Positions 10,543-20,845 of a DNA stretch of 64,000 nucleotides are shown here, one piece after another. The first letter of the stretch is position 1, and every line of letters begins with the position of its first letter. The DNA comes from Diploptera punctata (taxonomy: Eukaryota; Arthropoda; Insecta; Blattodea; Blaberidae). The notes beneath the pieces were generated by a model, which worked only from the letters and a program-made list of their open reading frames with translations, did not search any database and had not been told where the DNA came from. The stretch covers positions 996,001-1,060,000 of the forward strand of contig JASPKZ010004202.1 of assembly GCA_030220185.1 (NCBI GenBank). The letters run 5' to 3'. A program made the position numbers and the translations under genes.

Positions 10543-10579
<37 letters not shown>
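10543..10579. repeat. (AT)n microsatellite
   Basis: Uninterrupted TA dinucleotides at the broken 5' edge of the RTE-1 copy. Confidence 0.9.
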
Positions 10580-10581
<2 letters not shown>

Positions 10582-10609
10582 GTGTGTGTGTGCACTTAAG
10601 GCTTTTTAT

Positions 10610-11235
10610 CTATCTAAAATGGAGTCACAGTCCAATGTTGGAACTTAGCGTCTCCTTTGCTAAGATTTACTACACCAAGCTAAATTTATTACGTTTATTT
10701 TCCTACAGATGTCGTGAATGATATGGTGTCAACATACCGACACAATGAGACATGTATTACTAGGATAATTAATGTCGGTAAATTTTGCTTAGTCCTGCGC
10801 CGTAGCCGAGTGGTTAAGACAGGAAGCCTTGGTGCAGAGCTACGGGACTTGCGCTGGTTCGAGTCTCTATAGAGGAAGACATTTTCTCATGGAATTTCGG
10901 CCAGTATGGAACCGGTGCCCATCCAGCATCGTGAGGCATTTGGGTAGCTACAATAAGTAGCGGCTCCAGGTTGAGAAAACCAGCTGTAACAATTGGGAGA
11001 CACAACATGCTGACTACATGTCACCCCTACACTGGCTGATGATCATCTACCTCTGTGATTGACACATGTGGATGTGAGGTCAGCAGCCGGTTGGTAGGCT
11101 AAGGGCCTCCTAGGCCTGTCGCGCCAGGAGTAAAAATTTTGCTTAGAGACCTCTTTATTCAGGCTTAAGGTTCTTTTACAACCTGAAAATATTTAGACTC
11201 GGGGCCCACAGCTTAATGTCCCTCCCGGGGACTTG
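10610..11235 (-). mobile_element. SINE D copy split by SINE A copy 2
   Basis: 10735-10792 (ATTACTAGGATAATTAATGTCGG, TTTGCTTAG) and 11134-11235 (TTTATTCAGGCTTAAGG, GACTCGGGGCCCACAGCTTA) are consecutive SINE D pieces on the minus strand. The part before about 10735 is less certain. Confidence 0.6.
10793..11133 (+). mobile_element. SINE A copy 2
   Basis: Full-length copy with head GCCGTAGCCGAGTGGTTAAG and end CGCGCCAGGAG. Flanked by the 13-bp duplication AAATTTTGCTTAG (10780-10792 and 11134-11146) inside a SINE D copy. Confidence 0.9.
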
Positions 11236-11254
11236 CTTCTTGTACTCTTTCATG

Positions 11255-11542
11255 CAGAGACTTGGACATTACAGCGGAAAGACCAAAAGCGATTGGAAGT
11301 TTTGACATGTGTATGTGGAGAAGGATGGAGCGTATAAAATGGACAGACAAAATAAAAAATAAAGATGTGCTAGACAGGAAGGGTGAAGGAAGAACAATGC
11401 TGGAACACATAAAGAGGAAAAGAAATTGGATTGGCCACTGGCTAAGAAGAAACTTTCTGCTGATGGATGCCCTAGAAGGAATGGTCAACGGAAAGAAGGT
11501 TAGAGGCAGAAAAAGACATCAGTTGATAGACAATATTAAAAG
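11255..11542 (+). mobile_element. LINE reverse-transcriptase tail fragment (separate family)
   Basis: The + frame encodes CMWRRMERIKWTDKIKNKDVL, RTMLEHIKRKRNWIGHWLRRN and GRKRHQLIDNIK. This is the post-RT tail of a LINE family different from RTE-1 and RTE-2. The similarity breaks at about 11540, where Penelope sequence starts. Confidence 0.7.
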
Positions 11543-11764
11543 TGTGGCACATGTGACAATGCCTATATAGGACAAACTGGTAGACCTTTTATCTCTCGGA
11601 TAAAGGAACACATGAGAGCATATAACAGAAATTTAGAATATTCAAAATATGCTAACCACCTATTCCAATTTAATCATTGTTTCGATCCAAATTTTGAAAT
11701 TTTACTTGTTTGTGATAAGGGTAAGAAGTTAGATATTTTGAAGGCTGTAGAAATAAATAAATAA
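11543..11764 (+). pseudogene. Penelope-like element, GIY-YIG endonuclease domain fragment
   Basis: The + frame from 11543 to the TAA at 11762 reads CGTCDNAYIGQTGRPFISRI, then KEHMRAYNRN, a YANHLFQFNHC segment and an ILKAVEINK C-terminus. The C-x2-C / YIGQTGR-x3-R-x3-EH pattern is that of the GIY-YIG nuclease at the end of Penelope-like ORFs. It starts directly at a junction with an unrelated LINE fragment, so the reverse-transcriptase part is missing. I know of no reason to think it is active. Confidence 0.8.
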
Positions 11765-12089
11765 ATTGAAAAGTAGTAACAAACTGTTAAATTCTCAACT
11801 TGATTTGAATGAATCACCTTTGTTAAATTAAAAAATTTAAATAAATTATTGTTGTATTGTTGCTTAGATCAGTTGATATGTACTATAATAACACAATTCA
11901 TAATTTGTTAACATGTCTGAAGAAGGTACAGTGTACCGAAACAGCTGTCACTGAATTATATCTTAATAAATATGAAAATCAAATAAAACTAAGTTTTATT
12001 TTTATTTAATTAATATTAAAATAAATGGTTTGCATCTCTTCTCTTCTTCTTGTTATTCATAATTTGTAGGATTTTCATCCTGTTTATTT
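11765..12089 (+). other. AT-rich sequence after the Penelope domain, probably its 3' region
   Basis: Contains GTCTGAAGAAGGTACAGTGTACCGAAACAGC at 11914, which resembles the short inverted motif often found near Penelope ends. AT-rich beyond that. Confidence 0.4.
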
Positions 12090-12850
12090 CCAAAATCACT
12101 CCTCGGAGGAAGACGTGTTGGATGTGCATTCACTCTCTATCCAACTGTTTGCTGGTCTTCCTCTTGTTCTTCTCCCGTCCATTGGTCTATCTTCTTTAGC
12201 TCTTTTTGCAAGTCGGTTGACTTCCATTCTAACTACTGGGTGAATCATAAATATGGCTATACGTTTGATCGCGTTGTGTGATGAAAATATTACCATTACA
12301 GGAAATATGAAATTACCGTTGGAAAGGCAACTATTCAAATTACAACAATTGCTGCATGGACAATAACGTATGCTAATGATCGTGAGGCCGCAAGACGTGA
12401 CTTTAACGTAGCACTGCAGCCGTCAACTGTGGGGAAGTGGAGAAAACGACTGCTGGAAACGGGAAGGATGCAGAAAATCAAACCTCCTGGAAGGCCTCGC
12501 ATTAGCATGGATGCAGAAACAACGAAGAGAATTGTGGAGGCGTTCGACGCTAGCCCAAAAAATCAACCCGCCAACCTGCAAGTGAGCAGTGATTTGTTTT
12601 GTTTTATTCTATTGTTGTAATTTGAAGGATTCCATTCCCAATGATAACATCATATTTCCTTTAATAATAATATTTTAGTCACAAAATGCGATCAAACGTA
12701 TAGCTATATTTCTGAATCACTCTGTACATGATCTTTCCAATGTTTTCGTCTATGTATAATAAATTTTGTTACGTCTTGAATATGACATTTGTCCCTAATT
12801 TCTGTATTGTGTATCTTATCTAATAATGTTTTCCCCCGAATAGTTCGTAT
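12090..12850 (-). mobile_element. LINE reverse-transcriptase tail, split by a MITE
   Basis: Minus-strand coding pieces on either side of the MITE join logically. 12850-12727 gives GKTLLDKIHNTEIRDKC and RRKHWKDHV. 12233-12096 gives VRMEVNRLAKRAKEDRP and TRGRPANSW. The MITE interrupts the conserved HVxRM motif. Confidence 0.65.
12236..12724. mobile_element. MITE or deleted DNA transposon with TIRs and TA target site
   Basis: The left GTGAATCATAAATATGGCTA and right TAGCTATATTTCTGAATCAC ends are inverted, with a longer shared core ATACGTTTGATCGC. TA flanks both sides (12234-12235 and 12725-12726). Inside on + is a frame with REAARRDFNVALQPSTVGKW and GRPRISMDAETTKRIVEAF. This looks like a transposase helix-turn-helix region, without any catalytic part. 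Confidence 0.75.
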
Positions 12851-13394
12851 GCGGATACAAAAATAAAGGCTGAGTTAAGGAACGAGCGGAGAATGCTGAG
12901 TTTGCAATGAAAGACCTGATCTTGGGCAGAACACAATATGTGTATATACAGACTGCGGGAATGAATTTTGTCGACTCACCTTAAGATAAAAAAATATGAA
13001 TTTAATATCCATTTAACAAATATGTTGAAATACCTGCAGTTGTTTGCGGCAGATATATTTTGAATCAAGGTTCTAAGCTTGTTTATTGCTATTATTGTCA
13101 TGGCTGAGGGGGGGGATATGCAATCTGTCGCAAGGGGTCTGACGTCTGCCTCCAGGAGACAGCTGCGAGCATGTGCGTGCTTCGTACACTATGGGCGAGC
13201 ACATGGCACAAAGTAGCCGCCAGGCTGTCCAACATCCATTCAAAGGTGTAACCCTTCTCCAAGCATACAGTCCAAGCTCCTTATTCCGACACAGTTCCTG
13301 TATTCCCGGCTAAAAATGTCTTTATTCGCTGATCCAGTCGATATATTAAAATGATTGGTATCTGCAACTTTTTTACTCAAGGCAGCTTTTATAA
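12851..13394. other. No recognised feature
   Basis: Includes a moderately GC-rich stretch at 13080-13260 with no recognisable family. Confidence 0.4.
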
Positions 13395-13630
13395 ATTGTG
13401 ATTCAAATCAAATGGACAAATTAATATCAATTTTGGAATATATTAAACAGTACCAACTAAATTGGAAACACCATCTTGAAAGAATGAGTTCAAATCGGAT
13501 TCCCAAAGCTGTTTATAATTATATACCAAGAGGACGAAGATCACTGGGCCGTCCTAAGAAACGCTGGAGGGAAAACTTTCTATAGGATCGTAACAAGGCC
13601 TTGGTCTAATACTTGGAAGGAAGAAGAAGA
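13395..13630 (+). mobile_element. RTE-2 LINE 3' end
   Basis: Encodes ILEYIKQYQLNWKHHLERMS, NRIPKAVYNYIPRGRRSLG and RPKKRWRENFL, followed by a stop, CTAATACTTGGAAGG and a GAAGAAGAAG tail. Confidence 0.85.
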
Positions 13631-14902
13631 ATATCAAAGTAAAACAAACCTTATTGTCATTAAGCCTCAAATTCGTTGTTAAAAGTCACCGCCGCCGCCG
13701 CTATATTTTACATGCCGCTATGTCCGTTGATAAATGCCGCCCCTTGACACTGTCGGTGTTTTATTGTTTCAACTTGTCATCCGTTGGCAATAATTTTGAT
13801 TGAATAACGCGCTTCTTTTTCTGCTTTATTGCAAATTTATAATGTCGAATAAAAAGAAAATTGTTCAAAATCTGCCATTAATTGATTTTACTTTGATAAT
13901 TTTTATTTTATTTTTGGAACTTTGGAACGTATCCTGAAGAAGTAAATTGCTGTCCCAAGTTGTGGTGAGATTTTGAAGCAGTAATTATCTTCATGCCCGA
14001 TGTTGTAGTAACATTTTGAAGAAGGATTTGTGTCCCAAAAAGAATTACTGGTTAAGGTTGGGTTTTGATGTTCGGTAGAGCTGGATTCTCTTCTCAAGGT
14101 CGGAAGTTGGTACACTGGAGAGGAAAACACTTTAAAAATCACTAAAATAAATGTTTATTGTAGAACTAATTACAAATTTATTCATTTTGTAGGTTCCCAG
14201 CAGATCAAGTAAATGTAAGTGGTATTTTTTCTTCACTGTCAATTAAATAAAATTATTTTATTGTATTAAATATTACATTTTATCTTGAGAACTCTTCTTG
14301 CTTCAATCTTTTGTGGAATGTTGACATGCAGAATGACTAGGTAATTCTTTTATAATTTTAAAGAACATTATTACATCACATGGTGTTTAAGTTTAAATTC
14401 TATTGGTTAATAGTCCATTAAACACCAGGTTTTAAATTTGATTTGTTAAATCAAAAAGTTAATTGTTTTAACATCCAATCAAAGTTTAGTTTACTTTCAT
14501 TTAAAAATATGAAGTTTAAGCAAGGTGTTCTTATTACAGTTTATAACAGAAAGCTTTATAATTCTGACAACAATGACTTAAAACTAACTTTAAAACAATT
14601 TTAAAAGCATTGTTTAGAAAGACTTATGTAGTACAATTTCTTTAATTGTTACTGAGACATTTTTATTCAACAATGAACACAATGAATTATTTAGATGTTT
14701 TTTCTTTATTTAAGTTATATTTAAATATTAAAAGAATTTTAAAGTATAAAATTATTAACTTAAACTTTTCATGTTCATTATGATATTAAAATCCTGCTTT
14801 AATCCCCTCTATACCGATACAAGTTACCATTTCATATTCACGGTATATTTACAGAACATATCCCCCACGAATAAGGGGCTTTTACTGTATCTTCTTCTAA
14901 CC
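13631..14902. other. No recognised feature; AT-rich
   Basis: About 1.3 kb of AT-rich DNA with a (CCG)n spot at 13690. No coding similarity, terminal repeats or family member noticed. Confidence 0.45.
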
Positions 14903-15024
14903 TCACCGGCACCTATAGAAAACATGTAGGTTCATTGTCGCGCGGACATAAGCCCTCCATACATCCATATCCTCAGCTAACGTTTTCTCCAACCATCCCC
15001 CTGTACAATCTGCTTCACTTCAAA
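14903..15024 (-). mobile_element. RTE-1 3' fragment
   Basis: Diverged 3' end on the minus strand (CATGTAGGTTCATTGTCGCGCGG, CCTCCATACATCC). Confidence 0.65.
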
Positions 15025-15289
15025 TCAATCATCATCATCCTTGCAGGGATAAACAATATCGCCTGTTACGACGTTCCCCACACTGTTAGAAACATCCTCT
15101 TCCCCGGACGTTCTACATCCTCTTTTTCCTTAAGGTTGATAGTTATACGCTAGTACTCGTGATTATTTTTCTTATTCATATCATTCACGTGGGCTTTCCA
15201 ATTGTTCTTTCCCGTTATTTTCTCATTTAACCTGTATGATATTCAATTTGTTCATATACCTATCTTCATTTCTTATCAGATCCATTTTT
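15025..15289 (-). mobile_element. RTE-2 LINE tail flanking the 36-bp minisatellite
   Basis: On the minus strand the frame leaves the minisatellite as GCTKMDLIRNED. With one frameshift it continues NEKITGKNN and WKAHVNDM, then a degraded GRPRKR-like block and an ATGATGATG tail at about 15030. This is the downstream half of the LINE in which the array sits. Confidence 0.75.
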
Positions 15290-16985
15290 GTGCAGCCTTT
15301 TTCCCCACGAAGGAACATCATTTTAGTGCAGCCTTTTGCCCCACGAAGGAACATCATTTTTAGTGCAAGCCTTTTGCCCCACGAAGGAACATCATTTATG
15401 TGCAGCCTTTTGCCCCACGAAGGAAACATCATTTTAGTGCAGCCTTTTGCCCCACGAAGGAACATCATTTTAGTGCAGCCTTTTGCCCCACCACGAAGGA
15501 AACATTATTTTTTGTGCAGCCTTTTGCCACACCGAAGGACAATCATTTTAGTGCAGCCTTTTGCCCCACGAAGGAACATCATTTTAGTGCAGCCTTTTGC
15601 CCCACGAAGGAACATCATTTTAGTGCAAGCCTTTTGCCCCACGAAGGAACATCATTTCGTGCAGCCCTTTTGCCCCACGAAGGAACATCATTTTAGTGCA
15701 GCCTTTTGCCCCACGAAGGAACATCATTTTTGTGCAGCCTTTGCCCCACGAAGGAACATCATTTTTGTGCAGCCTTTTGCCCCACGAAGGAACATCATTT
15801 TTGTGCCGCCTTTTGCCCCACGAAGGAACATCATTTTTGTGCAGCCTTTTGCCCCACGAAGGAACATCATTTTGTGCAGCCTTTTGTCCCACGAAGGAAC
15901 ATCATTTTGTGCAGCCTTTTGCCCCACGAAGGAACATCATTTTTGTGCAGCCTTTTGCCCCACGAAGGAACATCATTTTTGTGCAGCCTTTTGCCCCACG
16001 AAGGAACATCATTTTTGTGCAGCCTTTTGCCCCACGAAGGAACATCATTTTTGTGCAGCCTTTTGCCCCACGAAGGAACATCATTTTTGTGCAGCCTTTT
16101 GCCCCACGAAGGAACATCATTTTTGTGCAGCCTTTTGCCCCACGAAGGAACATCATTTTTGTGCAGCCTTTTGCCCCACGAAGGAACATCATTTTTGTGC
16201 AGCCTTTTGCCCCACGAAGGAACATCATTTTTGTGCAGCCTTTTGCCCCACGAAGGAACATCATTTTTGTGCAGCCTTTTGCCCCACGAAGGAACATCAT
16301 TTTTGTGCAGCCTTTTGCCCCACGAAGGAACATCATTTTTGTGCAGCCTTTTGCCCCACGAAGGAACATCATTTTTGTGCAGCCTTTTGCCCCACGAAGG
16401 AACATCATTTTTGTGCAGCCTTTTGCCCCACGAAGGAACATCATTTTTGTGCAGCCTTTTGCCCCACGAAGGAACATCATTTTTGTGCAGCCTTTTGCCC
16501 CACGAAGGAACATCATTTTTGTGCAGCCTTTTGTCCCACGAAGGAACATCATTTTTGTGCAGCCTTTTGCCCCACGAAGGAACATCATTTTGTGCAGCCT
16601 TTTGCCCCACGAAGGAACATCATTTTTGTGCAGCCTTTTGCCCCACGAAGGAACATCATTTTTGTGCAGCCTTTTGCCCCACGAAGGAACATCATTTTTG
16701 TGCAGCCTTTGCCCCACGAAGGAACATCATTTTTGTGCAGCCTTTTGCCCCACGAAGGAACATCATTTTGTGCAGCCTTTTGCCCCACGAAGGAACATCA
16801 TTTTTGTGCAGCCTTTTGCCCCACGAAGGAACATCATTTTTGTGCAGCCTTTTGCCCCACGAAGGAACATCATTTTTGTGCAGCCTTTTGCCCCACGAAG
16901 GAACATCATTTTTGTGCAGCCTTTTGCCCCACGAAGGAACATCATTTTTGTGCAGCCCTTTGCCCCACGAAGGAACATCATTTTA
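15290..16985 (-). repeat. 36-bp minisatellite, about 47 copies, derived from an RTE-2 reverse-transcriptase tail
   Basis: The + strand unit can be written as AAGGAACATCATTTTTGTGC followed by AGCCTTTTGCCCCACG. Units at about 15905-16560 are nearly identical. The edges, especially 15290-15900, carry indels and substitutions. Read on the minus strand each unit is the 12 codons KMMFLRGAKGCT. The left neighbour continues as KMDLIRNED, and the right neighbour (16986-17001) reads KIQST just before the array. Together these match the RTE-2 stretch IQATEMKFLRSVKGCT encoded at 54685-54735. Because 36 is divisible by 3, five frames stay open for long stretches, which are not genes. Confidence 0.9.
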
Positions 16986-17001
16986 GTCGATTGAATCTTA
17001 C

Positions 17002-17085
17002 TTCCAATCATCCCCTGTATAATCTACTTCCCTCAAATCATAGTTAATATTATTCTCCCACCTCATTCTTGGTCCACCAAAAACC
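17002..17085 (-). mobile_element. RTE-1 fragment
   Basis: Minus-strand ENNINYDLREVDYTGDDW block at nucleotide level (CCAATCATCCCCTGTATAATC). Confidence 0.7.
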
Positions 17086-17111
17086 AAACTCCATAGCTCG
17101 ACAACCCAAGA

Positions 17112-17240
17112 AGGCTCTTGGCCTACCAGCCGGCTGTTGGACTCACATCCACATGTGTTGTGATTCACAGAGGTATACGATCATCCAGCCAGCATAGGAG
17201 TTACATGTGGTCAGCAAACTGTGTCCCTCAGCTGCGATCA
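17112..17240 (-). mobile_element. SINE A truncated copy
   Basis: Reverse complement of the SINE A 3' half (CCTACCAGCCGGCTG, CACATCCACATGTG, CATGTGGTCAGC). The head is missing. Confidence 0.65.
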
Positions 17241-17284
17241 TAAAAAAATAGAAACTTCGAAATTAGAGCAATATGAAATATGAA

Positions 17285-17402
17285 AGAAATGTGTTATAGA
17301 CAATTGAAGAGAGACGATTAAGATGGTACGGATATCTCAAGAGGATGACATCTGTAGGACCTTGGAGTGGAGAACAGATGGAAAACAAGAAAGAGAAGAC
17401 CT
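17285..17402 (+). mobile_element. LINE reverse-transcriptase tail fragment
   Basis: The + frame gives IEERRLRWYGYLKRM followed by a degraded region, typical of the LRWxGHxxRM block. Confidence 0.5.
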
Positions 17403-17777
17403 AAAGAAGGTTGGACCGATTTTGATGAATTTTTTTGTGTGTGTCTGATTGGGTCCCTCGATGGTTTAGATTCACAATTGGATCCTCTAAAACCATTAGG
17501 TGTAGGAGTTCACCTGATGTGAAAATTGAAAAATCGCTCTAGCGGTCACATTTTTCGATATTTCACAACGAAACTCGGTATATCCTATTAAAATGAACCG
17601 AGCTAGCTATTATCCAAAAATGAGCGAAATCCGACAATTAGAAGTGGAAGTTTATCTGAAATGCGAAATTAAAAATTGACTAGGTACCGCCATATTTGGT
17701 TCGTCTCAATGTATACCATACAGTTTAATTAATCTTTAATATTTCATTTATTTAGGCACAGCAACGCACGCTAATAT
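17403..17777 (+). mobile_element. Helitron-like fragment
   Basis: Same body as 2464-3122 in the opposite orientation (CCGACAATTAGAAGTGGAAG, CACAACGAAACTCGGTATATCC). It runs to TTTAGGCACAGCAACGCACGC, where the usual CTAG end is replaced by an (AT)n run. Confidence 0.55.
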
Positions 17778-17814
17778 ATATATATATATATATTTTTTTT
17801 TTTTAATTATATAC

Positions 17815-17917
17815 AAATCACTGGGCCGTCGTATGAAACGCTGGAGGGAAAATTTTCTATAGGATCGTAACAGGCCTTGGCCTAATACTTGGAAGGAAGA
17901 AGAAGAAGAATTATATA
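17815..17917 (+). mobile_element. RTE-2 3' end fragment
   Basis: CACTGGGCCGTC, ACGCTGGAGGGAAAATTTTC, CTAATACTTGGAAGG and a GAAGAAGAAG tail match the 13395 copy. Confidence 0.75.
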
Positions 17918-18346
17918 TAACTTTCCTCATTAGAGGATTGCCTCAAGGACAAAGTGATATAGACAATTAATTTTTTGAATTGATGAAATAAATTTTGTAA
18001 ATACATTTAAAAAATCAAAATTTTAGGCCTAATTGAAGTATACATACTATAAAGTAGAAATTTTGTAAAAATGGTTTCTTAAAATTGAAATTCATCCTCT
18101 AATGGCAGCGATGGCAATTTTAGAAAGATACACCCTGTCCAAACCTAAGGAAATCCTGGTATAGTACCTCTGCCCCGATCATCAATCCTGTGACAGTTAT
18201 ACTATCTAGTTGGTATTTTATCTTTATAATAGTCAATTGTTGGTTCATATATGGCATTCTTTTCAGAGTCCATTTCCTCAGGTTGGCCACTATGAGTCTC
18301 AAAACGAATTGTGGGATCTAATATCATACCGATTTTACAAGATGTA
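17918..18346 (-). mobile_element. RLE-LINE 3' fragment
   Basis: Reverse complement of the family best seen at 55665. It has the PTIRFE region (ACAATTCGTTTTGAGACTC), a degraded DYYKDKYQLDSITVTGLMIG stretch and the 3' UTR ending in GAAAGTTATATATTATAA. Confidence 0.75.
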
Positions 18347-19908
18347 CTAAATGCAATAATATATATTCGTCATATTTGTCTGACAGGATAAAGATAAAAG
18401 CGCCAGGTATGTTATAGACGCCGAATCACATATTATGTTCATAACGGACTCTTTATTACATGAATTGTAAATGTATTAAATAATTTTTGTAATCGAGGGT
18501 AATTTCTTTCGCAAAGCTGATTATCAGCAGGAATTGAAGTACGTTTCGTGTGTTTCTTCGCGCTGGTCCCAGAATTTATAAACGAAGCAGAAAGCAGTCT
18601 GCTGCAACAGCAACAACAATCGATAAAAAGCTGTCACTCATATCTAGTGGCAAAATCGTAGTGTTGGTAACTCTGTTGAAAACCATGTGCGCGTAGATGG
18701 GGAGAACATTAATATATCTGCGGCAACAAAAACTTACGTTGGGTCGGCTCGAGGGGGAGGTAAGCAGCACAAAAAGAAACAAACTTGCAACGGGGGGGAT
18801 TTTGAGGACGAGAGCCAATCACATATGACTTCGTAAGCCAGTATTGTCACGCGCAGAGGATGCCGGTCGTATACATACCAGCGGTAAATTGCGGACCGGA
18901 CATCAGTATTATGTATCTTATTAAGTTATGCCTAATTTAGTTTTATTTTTATTTTTTGGGGTTAATTTTTAGTCCTAATTAGTGTTGGTGCGCGTGCAAG
19001 ATAAGTTTTACGGGGAATATAACCAGATTAAGAGTTTTTTTAATTAATCTATCGTCATTTGTTCGGAAAGGGATTTTAAAATTCGAACAGCTGCAAGTAG
19101 TGGCTGCCAGTAGGGGAACACTAAATATAGCATAGAAGGCGGGCGGACTTGCTACTGCTCGCCAGTTTTACAACCTACCGTCCACAGCAAACTGCACTCA
19201 ACGCGTTTTGTACCGAACGAATATTTAGTGACAGTGCGCAAAACTCTATTTTAACTCCGAATGGAATCAAGAAGAGTTATAACTCAAAGAGAACAATAAT
19301 AACGAAAACCAGTGCCTTCAGAGTTTACTATTTCCAGTGATTTTAATTTAGAAACACTTTCGAATTAAGAATGCGGTTACAGGATTTTATTGTTTCTAAT
19401 CATATCATTGGCTGTGTATGACGTATCAAGTACTTTATACTCTCCAATGCAATAGTGCAATAAGTGTCACATAATAAATTCTCGACAATCCTGTTTATTT
19501 TTAAAAAAAAGACTGTTAGTACAAAATAATTTACATTTAAGCCTTTTTAAATTTTATAGCATCTTCAACTGTGACTCTTCTCCGTATATTTAAAGTCTTT
19601 ACAATTTTTATATTTTTATTTAATATATTTTACTAGGAGCTTTTCTATTAATATCAAGTTACAAACACAACAGCTTTGAAGTGAAATAATTATCAATCGT
19701 AAGACAGTGAATAAATAAATAATTTTAGAAAAAAACTTAAAAAAAATATAACTTTTCCAAATATAGTAAATATATAATTATATTTTACAATAGCTGTGAT
19801 ATATTCATATATAACATCGAAACAAACTTGTTTTTACGTTTGTACATTGGTAGAACTGCGTGGTATACACGCAACAATAAGATATTGCGAACATAACCTC
19901 ACTTCAAT
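18347..19908 (+). other. Upstream region of the RBM24-like gene
   Basis: No repeat family recognised. This is the longest stretch in the window's first third without mobile DNA, so it is the natural place for promoter and 5' UTR. I cannot identify a TATA box or initiator with confidence. An in-frame TAA lies at 19894, 15 bases before the chosen start codon. Confidence 0.4.
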
Positions 19909-20208
19909 ATGCTAATGCCGGGAGCAGGATTGGGGGCAGGAGCGGCAGACGCGGCAGCTGTGCTAGGGGGAGCTGATGGGTTAGTGACCGGACTTGGGGT
20001 TGGGGGACTGGGTAGTTTGGGCGCAGCGGCTGGGGCTACCAGTGGAGTGCAACAAAAGGACACCACGTGGACTAAATTGTTTGTTGGAGGTCTGCCTTAT
20101 CATACGACAGACAAATCTTTGAGGGAGCATTTCGCCGTGTATGGAGACATCGAGGAAGCTGTGGTTATCACTGATAGACAGACTGGCAAAAGCAGAGGTT
20201 ATGGTTTC
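19909..20208 (+). CDS. Rbm24: RBM24/RBM38/SUP-12-type RNA-binding protein, exon 1
   Basis: The 100 codons encode a Gly/Ala-rich N-terminal extension (residues 1-47) and most of one RRM. The RNP2 motif LFVGGL is at 57-62, preceded by KDTTWTK. The conserved [15 protein letters not shown] follows. The RNP1 motif KSRGYGF|V is cut by the intron after F100. The segment [19 protein letters not shown] is nearly identical to vertebrate RBM24 and RBM38 as I remember them. These proteins bind GU-rich RNA and control splicing and mRNA stability, notably in muscle (known of the family). The start was chosen at the first ATG after the in-frame TAA at 19894; ATG at 19915 is an alternative. The donor GTAAGT starts at 20209, phase 0. 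The low-complexity N-terminus is longer than I recall for vertebrate proteins. Confidence 0.92.
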
Positions 20209-20242
20209 GTAAGTATTTTTTATTTTACGTTTATGTAAATTA

Positions 20243-20845
20243 ATTTATCATAAGTAATGCCACGAGTGGTTTCCAATTTATCTAAAGGAATTGGAAATCA
20301 AGAGTGGCATTTGTTAGGACTATTTAACGAATAAAATTAAGCTGTTTACTTACAAATCATTATTTAAATAAAGTTATTTAAAAATATTTATGTATTTAAT
20401 ATAAATGGCGATGAAAACAAATCATAAATGTGAGGTTTTGTATATTCACTGCTACCAGATCATATTATTCATTGCAAAACAGGATCGCAGTATTGAAAGA
20501 ATGTACCCTAGTGGAGAAATAATGAAACACATCAAACTGTATATTATAATCAACGTTACAGGTTATTAATTTATTTTTTTGTAAACAACTCAGTATCAAA
20601 TAATCTGCTCATTATTTGCTATATTCAATGTACTTCTTGGAGAAAAATAATGCTCTGACCTGTTCAGAACATTAAAAACAAGGAGCTTTCCTTATCAAAA
20701 AAGCAGGAGCTGATAAAGAGAAATCGATAAAGAGTGAGGAGAAACACGACTGTGATTGGCTGTAAAACAAAATTAATTGAAACGCGATTGGTCATTTACT
20801 ACTATTTGGGGCATGAGTTGGTCAGAAAAACACCTAGATAGACCT
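20243..20845 (+). repeat. Element Z copy 1
   Basis: About 600 bp starting TTATCATAAGTAATGCCACG and ending near GGGGCATGAGTTGG. It matches 21167-21885 in reverse complement and 59303-59895 in direct orientation (e.g. CACTGCTACCAGATCATATT, CTAGTGGAGA). No ORF or class recognised. Confidence 0.7.

Noticed and set aside
11262..11570. 102-codon + frame as a host gene
   Set aside because: It has LINE-tail motifs (RRMERIKWTDKI, NWIGHWLRRN) and its end is an out-of-frame read into Penelope sequence.
15290..16985. CRISPR-like array
   Set aside because: Units are contiguous with no unique spacers, and the host is a eukaryote.
15236..17047. 603-codon + frame of CPTKEHHFCAAF repeats and its companions in other frames
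   Set aside because: The unit is 36 bp, so frames stay open by arithmetic. The only frame with biological ancestry is the minus-strand LINE frame, and indels break it.
20209..20238. Extension of the RBM24 frame to the stop at 20236 as a short protein
   Set aside because: The last ten codons (VSIFYFTFM) are intron sequence after a canonical GTAAGT. Exon 2 restores the family sequence exactly.
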